Source: Antilocapra americana (Eukaryota; Chordata; Mammalia; Artiodactyla; Antilocapridae). Taken from it: a stretch of 64,000 bases of DNA. This document shows positions 34,362 to 46,236 of this stretch, piece by piece; position 1 is the first letter of the stretch; each line of letters opens with the position of its first letter. Below the pieces are notes generated by a model. It was not told the origin of the DNA and did no database searches. It saw nothing but the letters and a program-made list of their open reading frames with translations. A program made the translations under genes and the position numbers. The DNA lies in contig ML664174.1 of the NCBI GenBank assembly GCA_007570785.1, forward strand, positions 2,813,054 to 2,877,053. Direction: 5' to 3'.

Positions 34362-34402
<41 letters not shown>
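34362..34402 (+). repeat. (CA)n microsatellite
   Basis: About 20 CA units at the tail of the SINE, complementary to the (GT)n at 34087-34134. Confidence 0.97.
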
Positions 34403-34405
<3 letters not shown>

Positions 34406-34949
34406 GATGTTTTACTTTTTACCTTTGTATATTTAACATCCTTACAGAGCAGTTTCTTGGTTTATCATGCTTAAATGAGATCCTTTGATTTTTGTCTAAA
34501 AATGATGAAAAAAATCAACACATACCACCTCCTCACTTCTCTATTCTTATTATTATGTTAATCATAATATCTACATATAGTCAGGACTTATAATTGCTTT
34601 TCTGCAACCAAAATTTCTGTATTTATTTTAGACTTAATCCAAAAGCTAAATGTTTTCAGTGTTTACTTGAAAGTTCTTTTGCCGGATTTTCTCCATTCAT
34701 CTCTTAGTCAGCTACAGTCTCTCCTTTAATAGTCTTTTAAAAGAATGACTCATGAGAACCAACTTCTCTGGGTTCTTAAATGTTGGACAAGTTTTATCTG
34801 CTATCTTTATTTTGATTGACAGTGGCTTGTGTAAAATCTTTAGGCCACCCACTTTTTTTTCCTTCACTGAGGTATTCATAGGCATTATCTCCGCTATTTT
34901 TGAATGCATCTGTAAGGAAGCCTTAGGTTGGTCTGACTTTTTTTGTTGT

Positions 34950-35515
34950 TGCTCTTTTTTAAATTTTCTATTGTGGTATAGCCAATCAACAATATTTTGG
35001 TAGTTTCAAGTGAATAGTGAAGGGACACAGCCATATGTATATATGGACCCATTTCCCGCTCTCCCTCTCAACTCCTCTCCCATCCAGGCTGTCATGTAAC
35101 ATTAAGCAGAGTTCTGTGTGCTATGTGGTAGGTCCTTGTTGGTTATCCATTTTAAATAAAAGCAGATGGCTACAATAATTAGGCAAAGTAGCTAAGACCT
35201 TTGACGATGAAAATAAAGAGAAGGGGCAAACATAGACATTTCCCCCATTCCCTAGTGCATACATGTCCATCCCAAATTCCCTATCACTTCCCTCTCCTTC
35301 CACCCACCGTGTTGCACAACCACAAGTTCGTTTTCAAAGCCTGTGAGTCTCTTTCTGTTTTCTCAGTAGGTTTATTTGTATGGTTTCTTTCTGGATTCCA
35401 CATGTAAGGGATGTCATATGCTATTTCACCTTCTCTGTTTGACTTCATTCAGTACGACAATCTCTAGGTTCATCCATGTTGTTGCAAATGGCATTATTTC
35501 ATTCTTTTTTAAAAA
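34950..35515 (-). mobile_element. L1 3' region (antisense) with a 90-bp foreign insertion
   Basis: Antisense L1: TTTCTATTGTGGTATAGCCA, GGTCCTTGTTGGTTATCCAT, ACATGTCCATCCCAAATTCC, TGGTTTCTTTCTGGATTCCA. Between TAAATAAAAGCAG and TGCATACATGTCC a non-L1 stretch (35166-35255) interrupts the consensus. It is a copy of 37032-37121. Confidence 0.82.
35160..35255 (+). repeat. Local duplication, copy A (inserted in L1)
   Basis: Starts AAGCAGATGGCTACAATAAT and ends CATTCCCTAG. About five differences over 96 bp from copy B at 37026-37121, same orientation, no length change. Confidence 0.9.
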
Positions 35516-37025
35516 AAAAACTTTTCAAAAACTTCTGGTTTTATATAGGTTACTTGGTATTCCTGGTACACTGGACAAATGATTACTTATCTCTAAAGTT
35601 TATTAATAACCCTAAAATACAGAATAGTGTCGATGGCCTTTTGGCCAATTTTCCTGGAACACGGCTGATCCTTTCAATCCACAGATTCTAATCATGTTTT
35701 TTCAAAGTTGTGTGAAATTATATCTTTGACTACTTCTTTGTGTTTCATTTTTTTAGCTCTCTTCAGCAATATTTTATTAGGTATCTGTGGGGTCTTCTTG
35801 GTCAGTCAAATCTACTGTTTCATCTGTATGCCTTTCAGACTCTTAGCTCCTTTTTACTTTATTTGCTTTGAGAACCCTGCCCTTAAGGTTTCCTTTTCTG
35901 TTTTTAGCAGTGGGCATTTTCCTCGCTGTTGCTTCAAAATCCCCTTCATGGTCGTGATGCTTTTCCTACTTCACCTCTTTGGTCAGCTACATCAATTATT
36001 CCTTTTCTCCTCTCATTTCGCCACACCACCCATGACCGCTTCATTTTGAAATCGTCTGTGACTGCTTTAATTTGTTTGTGTTCCTGGTCAAACGTTGTTT
36101 TTTTCAGTGTCTGTTAGAATCCCTAGCCATCAGTGTCCTCCATTTACCATTTGTTTTTCCAGTTCTTTTTCTCCCTTTCTATTGCAATAGTTTTGTGGGA
36201 GCAAACAGTCTGTTACGGTGTTCTGGGCTGGTTCCTTTTTTTTTTTTTATTGTCACTGTTCTTTGAATGTGGAGAATTCTTCTTAATCCAGATACCTGAA
36301 AAAAGTTCATATGGGGTAGGAGGCAGGACATTAGCCTGTGTTGGTAAAAATTTGTCCACCAGTGAATCTCATTACAAAGATTTATGTATTTGCGAGTTAT
36401 TTTAGCTGTGCTTCTTCTCAGCCAATAGGCTACAGCAAAGCCTTACCAATCTACATAGCATACCTGTGCATTTCCTTTCTGGCTTCATCTGCTACTGTGT
36501 AGGTAGAGTCTAAGGATGCTTTTGTTTCCAGCTTTGTAACACAATTGCCATTTTTCAAAGGGTTGTTGGTTTCATCCTTTAGGATATGCTTACTCTGCAC
36601 TGCCAGTTTTGGAGCTGTATTTTCTGTTTGCTTCATCGAACTTGATAGCCTGGTCACAGTCATTTTGTCTCAGCTCTTCCTGAAATCTGGTATTTGGCCA
36701 GTTCTATGTCACAGACTGTGGTTCACAGATACAGAATCTCCTAGCTTTACTGAAAATGGAATTTATACTTTTTATTCTTTTTGTTTGTTTGTTTATTTTA
36801 TAACTTTCAAGAGGAAAATGAAAAGAGCTTTCTTTCTTATAAAATATTAAAATTTAAAAGATACCAATGCTGTGTTTACTACTGCAAAGTGTATAAAAAA
36901 CACACGGCTCTTCTTTTTGGTTTAGGATTTAGAATCTCAGTTTTACAAATCAACACAACACAGGGGACTAAGTGTCAAAAGAAATCAAATCAAGTATTAA
37001 ACTTTGAGGCCATAAATGTGTCAGG
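35516..37025. other. T-rich single-copy intron with unassigned frames
   Basis: Several short open frames occur on both strands. The most protein-like is minus 36663-36451 (KQTENTAPKLAVQSK, then NNPLKNGNCVTKLETKA, then DEARKEMHRYAM), ending next to a donor-like CACAG|GTATGC. I do not recognise it, and a stop lies just upstream. Plus-strand frames (35708-36049 and 36133-36405) are hydrophobic because of the T-richness and carry no domain. Confidence 0.3.
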
Positions 37026-37121
37026 AAGCAGCTGGCTACAATAATTAGGCAAAGTAGTTAAGACCTTTGACAATGAAAATAAAGAGGAGGGGCAAACATA
37101 GACATTTTCCCCATTCCCTAG
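37026..37121 (+). repeat. Local duplication, copy B (probable source)
   Basis: AAGCAGCTGGCTACAATAAT to CATTCCCTAG, in single-copy surroundings. Copy A lies 1.87 kb to the left inside an L1. Confidence 0.9.
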
Positions 37122-37319
37122 AGGCCCAAACAAGCTTCTCTAGGATGAGAAATCATTGACATTTAAGAAAGATTGATTTAGTTCTGGAAGGATACTAATG
37201 TTAGATTGAATTTTAAAGAGGACCATAACAGATGAATCCAGAGAGAAAATTGGAATACTTTTACCTTGGTTGTTATAAATTGCATAACTTTTCTCTTAGT
37301 CTGTATGTCTTGAATAAAT

Positions 37320-37540
37320 CTATTATTATTATCAGCAATTATAATACCACCAATTGCGTGGATATTATGTGCCCGAGCCAGTGATAAATGCCCCCCAAAT
37401 CCCTACGACATGGGGCTACTACTACTGAATATTTCCAATCATACATGAGAAACTGAGACTTAGAAAGTTTAACCATCTAGTTCAAGGTCACATAACTGAT
37501 AAGTGCTATATCCAGCACTAGAAGCCACCCAAGTAGTACT
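37320..37540 (-). repeat. MIR SINE
   Basis: ATGAGAAACTGAGACTTAGA, then TCAAGGTCACATAACTGATA, then CACTAGAAGCCACC, is a diverged antisense MIR. Confidence 0.65.
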
Positions 37541-39528
37541 TACTTTAACTACTATTAGTCATCAGTTATCTAATTTATACTATCATTTTAATGGAATTGC
37601 ATTCTAAGAGCAACATTAACTACATACATATGCAGTCACATTTCTCAATTACTTGCCTCAGAAACAACTCATACACTAGGAGCTACACTTTGAGAAATCC
37701 TGATGCACTGATTTGGCTGTAGGTGGGTGGGGAATGGGCAGGGAAATAGAACATCAACCAATGGCTTACTGAATACAATAAGATATTGTTATTTTTCTTG
37801 TGTGCCAAGGATTCTAACATCAGGTAGTCTAGGGCTAGTATAAGTGGTCAAGAATGACATCAAGGAATTGGACTTCCTGCTACCCCAACCTTAACAGTGC
37901 ACCGTCCCTTCTCATTGTCAAGAGTAACCAATGGATGCCTAGAAAGTGAACCTTCTTTTCCTGAACAAAGAGCAAAAGGCAAAGAGACTTTACTTACTGG
38001 GGGATGGGGGGAGAAGGAAATTTCCCTAGGGAATTCTGCCCACACATCATTGGACAGAACTGTGTCTACCAGCTACCCCAAGCCAAGCCATAAGGAAGCC
38101 TGAGAATTTGAGGTTTCTGGCCTCTGTGGATGGAGCAGGCAAAGTAGAATGAGCTGTAACAAGGGTTAAATAAGTCAATCATCCTGGGAAGGACTTACTG
38201 TTATGAAGAAGTGGCAGAAAATTCTGTCCTTCCTAGCCTTGGTCTTGGACTACTTACACAATCTTTCAGGGTCTTGGTTACTCATTGAGAGAGACAGAGT
38301 TGAGAACTCTACAGTGCTGGAAGAGAATTTAATAATCCAATGCTTACACAATTGCCTAACCTGATATCTAACACATAAATGGCAGTTCTTAAACACTACC
38401 ACTAGGTTCAATAACATTCCAATCTGTCAAAACTCTTTATTGACTTAGGAGTATCAAAAACCCTTGCTAAAAATAAAAGATTCCCTAGAAGAATGCAAAG
38501 AGATTTTATTTTGTCAACACTGAATTACAATTCTCTCCAGGGCAACTATTATTCAGTTCACCTACAGATTTCATGATTTATTCAATGTTTCAACTACTGA
38601 CTAAACATTTAGCAGGTGCTATATTTCCAATTTACTGCTGGGAGCATTTAAAGAAAATACAACAAAAATTCCTCACACAACCATCTCCATCTAAAAGAAA
38701 AAAGAAACTGGCAATAATATGATTTCAAGTATCTCCAACAGAAACATATTTACATTTCCAGATTCTGTTCCTTCTCTACCTTGGACTGAATTAACTCAGC
38801 TTCCCTGCTGTGGTAAATGCATGTGGTGATTATAGTGGAGAAATGCAATCTTGGTTTTTGTTTCTAATCTCTCCAACTGATATTTATGTATATTTTTGAC
38901 TCTGGTCTTGCTTTAGAAAACTGAGTTTAATAAATTCCTAAGGACATCCAAATCTGATCTTCATATGTAAATAGTTCCTACCAAAAAACAAGTCAGTTGT
39001 GGTTTGAAGCAGGGTGGGAGGAGGGGTAGCCTAAGGCTGAAAGGGCACAGAGCCTGAAGTGAAATCTTACACAGTTTCTGTTACATGTTTGCAAATATAC
39101 AATATCTAGTTCCTTGAAACTTCAAACGCACAGGATCTCTCAGGGGAGGAATACATTGTCTGTATGCCACCTATTTCTCAGTTTTACCTAACATGGAAGA
39201 ATTTCTCTCTGAGGAAACTTAAGGCAAGACATAGTAAATATATTCCCTGTTTTAAAATTTCCATAATGTGGAGTGACTTCTGTCTGCTCGTCTCAGCAAG
39301 TGGGATGGTGCTGAAAGATTTTTTACAGAAGTACAATATGGCACAGAGACAAAATCACTAACTCAGGCTCAGAGGACTCAGGTTCAGTCTCTGGCCCTCT
39401 CACTTGCTATCTGGGTCACAAAGCCTATGCTGCTGTATGCTTCACCCAAGAAGTGTCTCAACACCCTTCTCTCTCACCACCAGTATAAAAGCTGGAAAAG
39501 TAAACACTTTCTCAGCCTTTTATGCAGC

Positions 39529-40066
39529 CATGAAATTAAAAGACACTTGCTCCTTGGAAGAAAAGCTGTGACAAACCTAGACAGTATATTAAGAAGCAGA
39601 GACATCACTTTGCTGACGAAGGTCTGTATAGTCAAAGCTATGATTTTTCTAGTAGTCATGTATGGATGTGAGAGTTGGACCATAAAGCAGGTGGAGTGCT
39701 GAAGAATTGAAGCTTTCAAATTGTGGTGTTGGAGGCAACTCTGGAGAGTTCTTTGGACAGCAAGGAGGTCAAACCAGTCAATTCTAAAGGAAATCAATCC
39801 TAAATATTCATTGGAAGGACTGATGTTGAAGGTAAAGCTCCAATACTTTGACCACCTAATGCAAAGAGCTGAGTAACTGGAAAAGATTCTGATGCTGGGA
39901 AAGATCGAAGGCAGGAGGAGAAGAGGGAGACAGAGGAGGAGATGCTTGGATGGCATCACTGACTCAATGGACATAAGTTTGAGTAAACTCCGGGAGACAG
40001 TGAAGGACAGGGAAACTTGGCATGCTGCAGTCCAAAAGAGTTGGACACAACTTAGCGAGGGAACAA
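39529..40066 (+). mobile_element. BovB 3' end, 5'-truncated, tail type GAACAACA
   Basis: Sense: CTTGCTCCTTGGAAGAAAAG, GTCATGTATGGATGTGAGAG, CATCACTGACTCAATGGACA, ending GCGAGGGAACAA. A 16-bp duplication CAGCCTTTTATG(C/T)AGC at 39513-39528 and 40067-40082 gives exact borders. Confidence 0.95.
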
Positions 40067-40810
40067 CAGCCTTTTATGTAGCTGAGAACTTCCATGAGAC
40101 ATTGTTGTAGCCAATGAGACATAAGCAGAAGTCTTATGTCAGAAGGCAAACCAGAGGATGCCTGAGGAAGTTTAACTTTCATGAGAAAAGAAAATAAGAT
40201 GGCTGATACTGCTCCTTCTTATATTTCTTCTTTTCTTGACCATGTTTGTGATGCCTGGAGCAAAAACAGCCATCTTGTGACTTTAAAGGAAAGACCAAGA
40301 GAACAGCAGGAAAGAACCATGATGTCTGTGATGCTGTCCAGCCTCCGAGGCAGTGGTCTGCTTCTAAGACTCTTATTATGGGGACCTCTCCGCACCAAAT
40401 ACAGACAGAGCAGTTCATATTTTCTACTACATGGAACCAAAATATTCCCACTGGACGGCTACTTTGTCTTCTCCTCTACAAAATGAAGACCTAACATCCC
40501 CAAACACACAGATATCGTGAATTCTGAATAAAACAACACATAACAAAATCCTTTGTTAATTAGAAAGTTCATAGACAAGGGAATCAGACCTTTAGAAAAT
40601 GTTTGGCCGCTTTATTTCACAGATATGGCCGAAAGTTGGGGAAAGAAGTATTAGAAGTGATTTTACAACTAATCTGCATCAACTGTGCTTAGACACATGG
40701 TAGCGAAATGATATCCTATATAAAGTATAGGCATTTTCTTCTAATACCATTATTTTCCTTTGTTCTTTTTTGATCACCTCAGTTTACCTTCCCCATCATT
40801 GCCTCTTCCT

Positions 40811-40814
<4 letters not shown>

Positions 40815-40862
<48 letters not shown>
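40815..40862 (+). repeat. (AT)n microsatellite
   Basis: About 24 AT units immediately upstream of a SINE head. Confidence 0.95.
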
Positions 40863-40864
<2 letters not shown>

Positions 40865-41024
40865 TTCCCTGGTGACTCAATGCTAAAGAACCCACCTGCC
40901 AATGCAGGAGATATGGGTTTGATCCCTTGGTCAGGAAGACCCCCTGGAGAAGGAAAGGGCAACCCACTCCAGTCCATGGCAATGGCATTGCAAAAGAGTT
41001 GGACATGACTTAGTGCCTAAACAA
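40863..41024 (+). mobile_element. Bov-tA SINE with internal deletion
   Basis: GCTTCCCTGGTGACTCAATG to GACATGACTTAGTGCCTAAA. The BovA part jumps from ACCCACTCCAG straight to TCCATGGCAA, losing about 45 bp. Confidence 0.88.
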
Positions 41025-41026
41025 CA

Positions 41027-41213
41027 CGTTCCTCAGGCGTGTCCGACTCTCTTGTGACCCCATGGACTGTAGCCCACCTGGCTCCTCTGTCCATGGAATT
41101 TTCTAGGCAAGAATACTGGAGTGTGTTGCCATTTCCTTCTCCAGGGGACCTTCTCAACCCAGGAATAGAACCTGCACTGTATTGGCATGTGGACTCTTTA
41201 CCACTGAGAAGTC
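41027..41213 (-). mobile_element. Bov-tA SINE
   Basis: Antisense: CGTGTCCGACTCTCTTGTGA to GACTCTTTACCACTGAGAAG. It lies tail-to-tail with the preceding SINE and is followed by (CAA)n. Confidence 0.88.
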
Positions 41214-41569
41214 CAAACAACAACAACAACTATATGTATATATTAGCCTCTTATGCATCATGATGCTGTTAGTTCTTTGTTTGTTTGTAGTGTCTTCGTT
41301 TGTTCTTACCTTTGAAAGAGCTTGGGAAATAGGCACAGAGATGGGATGATTGTATAGATAAGCTATCCTTTCTCAATCCTACCACTTGGCACCCTAATTT
41401 CAGAGGCAGAAAGGAAGAAGCAGTCTGATCATCAGAGGGAGTTATCCTAAGAAACTTGGGAGTGAAACTGCAGTAGGAGGTTTAAGAGTAAAATCAACTC
41501 TCCCTGGGGATATGTAACTATAAGGGAAAGAAGAGAAAGAAGGAGAAAGGAAAAGAAAGAAAGCAGTAG

Positions 41570-41622
41570 TCTTCACTGAGTGCCTATTATGTGGCAGGCT
41601 GCCACTGTGCCAGGAACTCTGG
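41570..41622 (-). repeat. MIR fragment, left half
   Basis: ACTGAGTGCCTATTATGTGG, then GCCACTGTGCCAGGAACTC. The probable other half is at 42045-42160. Confidence 0.5.
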
Positions 41623-41624
41623 CC

Positions 41625-41823
41625 AGAGCCAGCTTCATGGTGTGACGTGCAAGGTTGCACAGGACCCGAGGCTTGGAAGGGCCCCATGCTTGGTTTAATG
41701 CTCTGCTGTTACCATCTTGAAATTCTTAATCATGTTGGTACCAGGGACCTTGCATTTTCATTTTGCACTGGGCCCTGCCAATTAGGTAGCCTCTTTGACT
41801 GTGGCATTTGTGTCATCCCCTAT
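41625..41823 (+). repeat. Dispersed repeat, family not assigned
   Basis: GGTTTAATGCTCTGCTGTTA, CATCTTGAAATTCTTAATCA and CATTTTGCACTGGGCCCTGC form a sequence I know as dispersed in mammals, but I cannot name it. Confidence 0.4.
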
Positions 41824-42035
41824 GGGCTCCTTAGTGGCTCAGATGGTAAAAAGTCTGCCTGCCATGCAGGAGACCTGGGTTCAATCCTTGGGTTGGGAAG
41901 ATCCCCTGGCGAAGGAAATGACAACCCACTCCAGCATTCTTGCCTGGAAAATTCCATGGACGGAGGAACCTGGCAGACTACAGTTCATGGGGTCACAAAG
42001 AGTCAGACACATCTGAGCGACTAACATTTTACCTT
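41824..42035 (+). mobile_element. Bov-tA SINE
   Basis: Sense: GGGCTCCTTAGTGGCTCAGA to CATCTGAGCGACTAACATTT. Confidence 0.93.
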
Positions 42036-42044
42036 ACCTGTGAA

Positions 42045-42165
42045 CGAGACAGTACAATACTATCCCCAGTTGAAGAAACTGAGGCCTAATTTCTTGAGGA
42101 AGGTTGCCTAAGGTCACAGTCAGAAAGTAAATGGATGAGCTAGATTTCAAACAGCACCAAGCTCA
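42045..42165 (-). repeat. MIR fragment, right half
   Basis: CCCAGTTGAAGAAACTGAGG, then CTAAGGTCACAGTCAGAAAG, is an antisense MIR core. Confidence 0.6.
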
Positions 42166-42354
42166 TTCCAGCTCCAAGGTTGTTCTTTGCTGATGCTGGA
42201 TTCTCTTCCATAGGATAGCTACACTCCGGTGAATGTCTGGAAAGCAGAAATGTGAGGATCCAAAAAACCAAAATCTATAAAGCTGAAGAATATTGGCATT
42301 ATAGTGATGGATATTAGCACTGAAGTGAGGCCAATTAAGTTCCGTGGCTTTGCA

Positions 42355-42579
42355 TTGCTGTTGTCATTGTCTGGTCACTCTGTCTTGTCTGACTCCATGG
42401 GACCCCATGGGCTGTAGCCCACCAGGCTCCTCTGCCCATGGCATTCTCCAAGCAAGAATATTGGAATGGATTGCTATTTCCTTTTCCAGGGGATCTTCTG
42501 ACCCAGGGATTGAACTTGTATCTCTTGCGTTTCCCACACCACAGGCAAATTCTTTACCACTGAGCCACCTGGGAAGCCC
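42355..42579 (-). mobile_element. Bov-tA SINE
   Basis: Antisense: TGCTGTTGTCATTGTCTGGT to ACCACTGAGCCACCTGGGAA. Confidence 0.9.
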
Positions 42580-43187
42580 GGAGGAAGTTATAGAAGGGCT
42601 TTGGGGGGCTAACACCCCCTCTGCTTGGTTGCCCCTACAGTTGCCATCTACAGTTGCCATCTACAGTGCAATTCATGCGTCAGGGTCTCCTCTAAGCCTT
42701 TTTGACATTCAGTCTTCCTAGTCACCTTTTTGCTGTAGAACTATAACTCATCATTCCTGTGACATACCAGGAAACACTATCTAGACATTTTAGAATTTTG
42801 CAAACACTTTCACATTTGTGGTTTCAGTTCATCCATGCTACCATGCTGTAGGTCAACTGTAGCAGGTATTATTAGGTCATTTGAGAAACAAAGAAATTAA
42901 TTCCCAGAAAGATTCAAATCTTTGCATAAAGAAGCACATTAAGTTAGTGGGCAGAGTTGAAATCAGAATCTGGATTTTTCATCTGAGACAGATACTTCCC
43001 CTACTAAAACACAAAAAGATTAAAAGGTGAAACAAACAAAAAACACAAAAATTTAATTGATCACTTTATAGCTTTCTTCACCAATGTTATTTGGCAAAAT
43101 GATGAGTGATAACAGAACTACATGAGGATTTATCCCAGAGCTTTCAGTGGCTGCATTTATCTGAAAGCTATAGGAAGTTGCAATATA

Positions 43188-43378
43188 ACACAGAGCTCAG
43201 CCTGGCACTCTGTGATGACCTAGAGGGGTGAGATGCAGGGATGGGAGGGAGGCTCATGAGGGAGGGGATATATGTATAATTTTTGGCTGATTCTCGTTGT
43301 TATATGGCAGAAACCAACACAACGTTGTAAAGTAATTTTCCTAAAATTTTAAATTTTAAAAAAGCTATGGGAACAACA
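43188..43378 (+). mobile_element. Ruminant L1 3' UTR tail
   Basis: TGGCACTCTGTGATGACCTA, GATGGGAGGGAGGCTCATGA, GCAGAAACCAACACAACGTT, then an A-rich end. A 5'-truncated tail only. Confidence 0.65.
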
Positions 43379-44604
43379 CTTGCCAGAGAAAATTAGATCT
43401 GAGTACCAAGAAAATATTTACCAGCCAAATAAAGCAACTCTATAAGCTTGTGTGGAAGCTTAATACAGAGCACCAGGGTGCCCTGCCCCTACAGAAACTC
43501 TGCAGGGGCCATCTGTTTGCATTCACAAACTGAACCCAGTGACTCCAGGCTGCCCCCAGGAGCCGGTGCCTTTTTATGGGCATCACATGGTCCCCAAGAA
43601 CACTTGTTTCTTTTTTCCATTGCTAGAAATCCTATTGCTGAAGTTTTCTGCTGGGGCCTCTTCAGAATGCTGCCTAAAGAAAATGAAGGAATTGATCTTG
43701 ACCCTTGTAATCTTTTGATCTGGCAAGGGAACCAGGAGCAGAACTCTTTGCAATTTCCTACCACATGGCTGAAGGTCATTCTTCCTTTTCTCATCAGCAG
43801 TGGTAACTTCCATCACCAGAGTTCTGAAACCAAACCACAATTTTGTATGCAAATGAACTGTGGCTATCAATGACTGTAATAAAACCCAAAGTGGTCCTTC
43901 TGAGTGACAATGAGAGAAGCACTTGGAAGGCATGGCATATTCCAGGGATGCTTTTCATCACCATCATTAGAAACAAAGAGGAAGAAGAAATAGATGAACC
44001 ACATGAACAATACAAGCGAAATTACCAGATTGCCAGGAAATGTCTCTCCTGGGCCTGGCTATAATACATTTATACTAGATTTATTTGAGTGAGAAAAAAT
44101 AGAACAGCTACAATTGTGTTTTCTCTTTTATTTTTTTAAAAGCTCTCTTGACCTTCGGCAGCAGGATTATCCCACTTTGATGTGACTGCATTAAACATTA
44201 ACAATCTTACCATGTTAGTCTCCCAGACCAAACCTTATTAGCATTTAGTTCTGACATTGGTACTTACTGGTGAATTATTTTAAAAATATAAAGAGTCTGA
44301 GGTTGTGTGATAAAAATCACATAACCACATAATGGAGATCATTAAAGGCCTTTGAAGGTATGAAATAGGCAGGACCAGCATTACATGAGGCTGTTAGTCC
44401 CTGTTTTACTTTCATTAAAATACTTTGGGGGGCAAAGAACTGTTCCTTTTTTGATACAATCCTGAGCAAGGCTGGAAGTGCACAGTCCCTGGTAGGAGGT
44501 CAGGACTAAAAAGATGGTCCTCCTTCTCTCCACATACTCCTTAGCTAAGGTGAGCACACAAACCACTCCCTTACTTTCTGGAATAATTACAAGTCAAGTT
44601 TGCA

Positions 44605-44818
44605 GGGTGTCCGAATGCTAAATTGTGTTCTACTTTTTGCGACCCCATGGACTGTAGCCTGCCAGGCTCTTTCATCCATGGGATTTTCCAGACAAGAATA
44701 CTGGAATAGGTTGCCATTTCCTTCTCCAGGGTATGTCCCTGACCCAGGGATCAAACCTGCATCTATTATGTCTCCTGCATTGACAGGTGGGTTCTTTACC
44801 ACTAGCGCCACCTGGGAC
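44605..44818 (-). mobile_element. Bov-tA SINE
   Basis: Antisense: GCTAAATTGTGTTCTACTTT to TTACCACTAGCGCCACCTGG. Confidence 0.9.
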
Positions 44819-44878
44819 ACAGCAAGGTCCTGCTTTCCTTATTCTGTCAAGAATAACACCTATTTTACCTTCTGGGAA

Positions 44879-45093
44879 GGCTTCCCCGGTAGCTCAGATG
44901 GTAAAGAATCTGCCTGCAATGCAGGAGACCCGGGCTCTATCCCTGGGTTGGGAAGATCCCCTGAAGAAGGGAATGGCTACCCACTCCAGTCAGTATTCTT
45001 GCCTGGAGAATCCCACAGACAGAGGAGCCTGGCAAGGCTACAGTCCATGGAGTTGCAAAGAGTCGGATATGACGGAGTAACTAACACTTCCGC
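44879..45093 (+). mobile_element. Bov-tA SINE
   Basis: Sense: GGCTTCCCCGGTAGCTCAGA to ATGACGGAGTAACTAACACT. A perfect 14-bp duplication TTACCTTCTGGGAA at 44865-44878 and 45094-45107 marks the insertion. Confidence 0.95.
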
Positions 45094-45649
45094 TTACCTT
45101 CTGGGAACTGGGAAGCAGAGGTCGGTTGCCTTTTCCTAAAATGACCCTGGTCCCTAGAATTCTGAATTCTCAACTATGAAATCTAATCATGATGGGAGAA
45201 ATCAGTCAGATGAGCCCCTGCGAGAGTCTGGTTCTAACATTCTCTGAAACAGCAGCCTGTGTGTCGCAAAGCCCTGGGGAGGCTGCCTGTGGACATGTGG
45301 ATGGAGCTTGGGGTGTGTAAATCATGCATACAAATGGGAAAAGGTGGACAGGTCCAGTGGGGCTTCATCCTTCTCTGAGGAATCCCTGAGCGGACAATCT
45401 GCTGTGGAAATTATCCCCCCAGTGTATCTTGTTAAAAGTTGGCTGAATAAGAAGGGGGAAGGCAGAGAATCAGTTTCTTTGCTGCTAGTACTTGTCCCCA
45501 GTAACTAAGCTGACAGCATACCTTGGCCTCCTTTGTCCTGATCAAATAGAGAGGAGAGAAACCCACTTTCTAAGGGATGGGCTGCAGACGTGCTAGAGTT
45601 AAGGTCAAGAGCCTAGGAATCAGTGCACTCCAGGAAGACTGTGCTCAGG

Positions 45650-45920
45650 ATTTTATACCCCCAGGAGGTCTCTGAAAATGAACAGCTTAACCTTTTGCTT
45701 CCCAGAGAAGAGACGAGAGAAACAAACCCTCCTGGGCACCGGCTGCCGCCGCCACCGCTGTCACATCTCGGGTGCCAGGTGTCCCTCTGGCAGCAGGAAG
45801 AGAAAGGTGTCCCAGCGGCCTCGGAGCAACAGTGCCGGCCCCCTCCCCAGATCCTGCACTGGACTCTGCTCAGCAGTGCACAGGGCTTTGGGCACCCTGC
45901 GGGAGACAAGGTACTGAAGC
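45650..45920 (-). promoter_or_regulatory. GC-rich block with TATA-like box (candidate only)
   Basis: Between 45700 and 45915 the sequence is CpG-bearing and GC-rich (CCGGCTGCCGCCGCCACCGC). On the minus strand (the RGS6 strand) GGGGGTATAAAATCCTGAGC lies just downstream of it. The layout fits an alternative promoter or first exon but proves nothing. On the plus strand a CTTCCCAG acceptor-like and an AAG|GTACTG donor-like site also occur. Confidence 0.15.
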
Positions 45921-45956
45921 ATCATCAATAATGTATGGCCCACGGCCCATAGGGCG

Positions 45957-46236
45957 TGCGGAGAGGGCCATGGCACCCCGCTCCAGTACTCTCGCCTGGA
46001 AAATCCCATGGACGGAGGAGCCTGGTGGGCTGCAGTCCATGGGGTCGTGAAGAGTCGGACACGACTGAGCGGCTTCACTTTCACTTTTCACTTTCATGCA
46101 CTGGAGAAGGAAATGGCAACCCACTCCAGGGTTCTTGCCTGGAGAATCCCAGGGGCGGGGGAGCCTGGTGGGCTGCCGTCTACGGGGTCGCACAGAGTCG
46201 GACACGACTGAAGCGACTTAGCAGCAGCAGCAGCAC
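45957..46236 (+). mobile_element. Bov-A2 SINE, little diverged
   Basis: Two sense BovA monomers joined by CTTTCACTTTTCACTTTCAT, ending GCGACTTAGCAGCAGCAGCA. It looks close to the consensus, so relatively young. Imperfect flanking repeat around TAGGGCGTG and CAGGGCATG. Confidence 0.93.

Noticed and set aside
31859..34402. CRISPR-like spaced repeats or satellite
   Set aside because: The repeated units are dispersed SINEs and dinucleotide arrays without regular spacing; the genome is mammalian.
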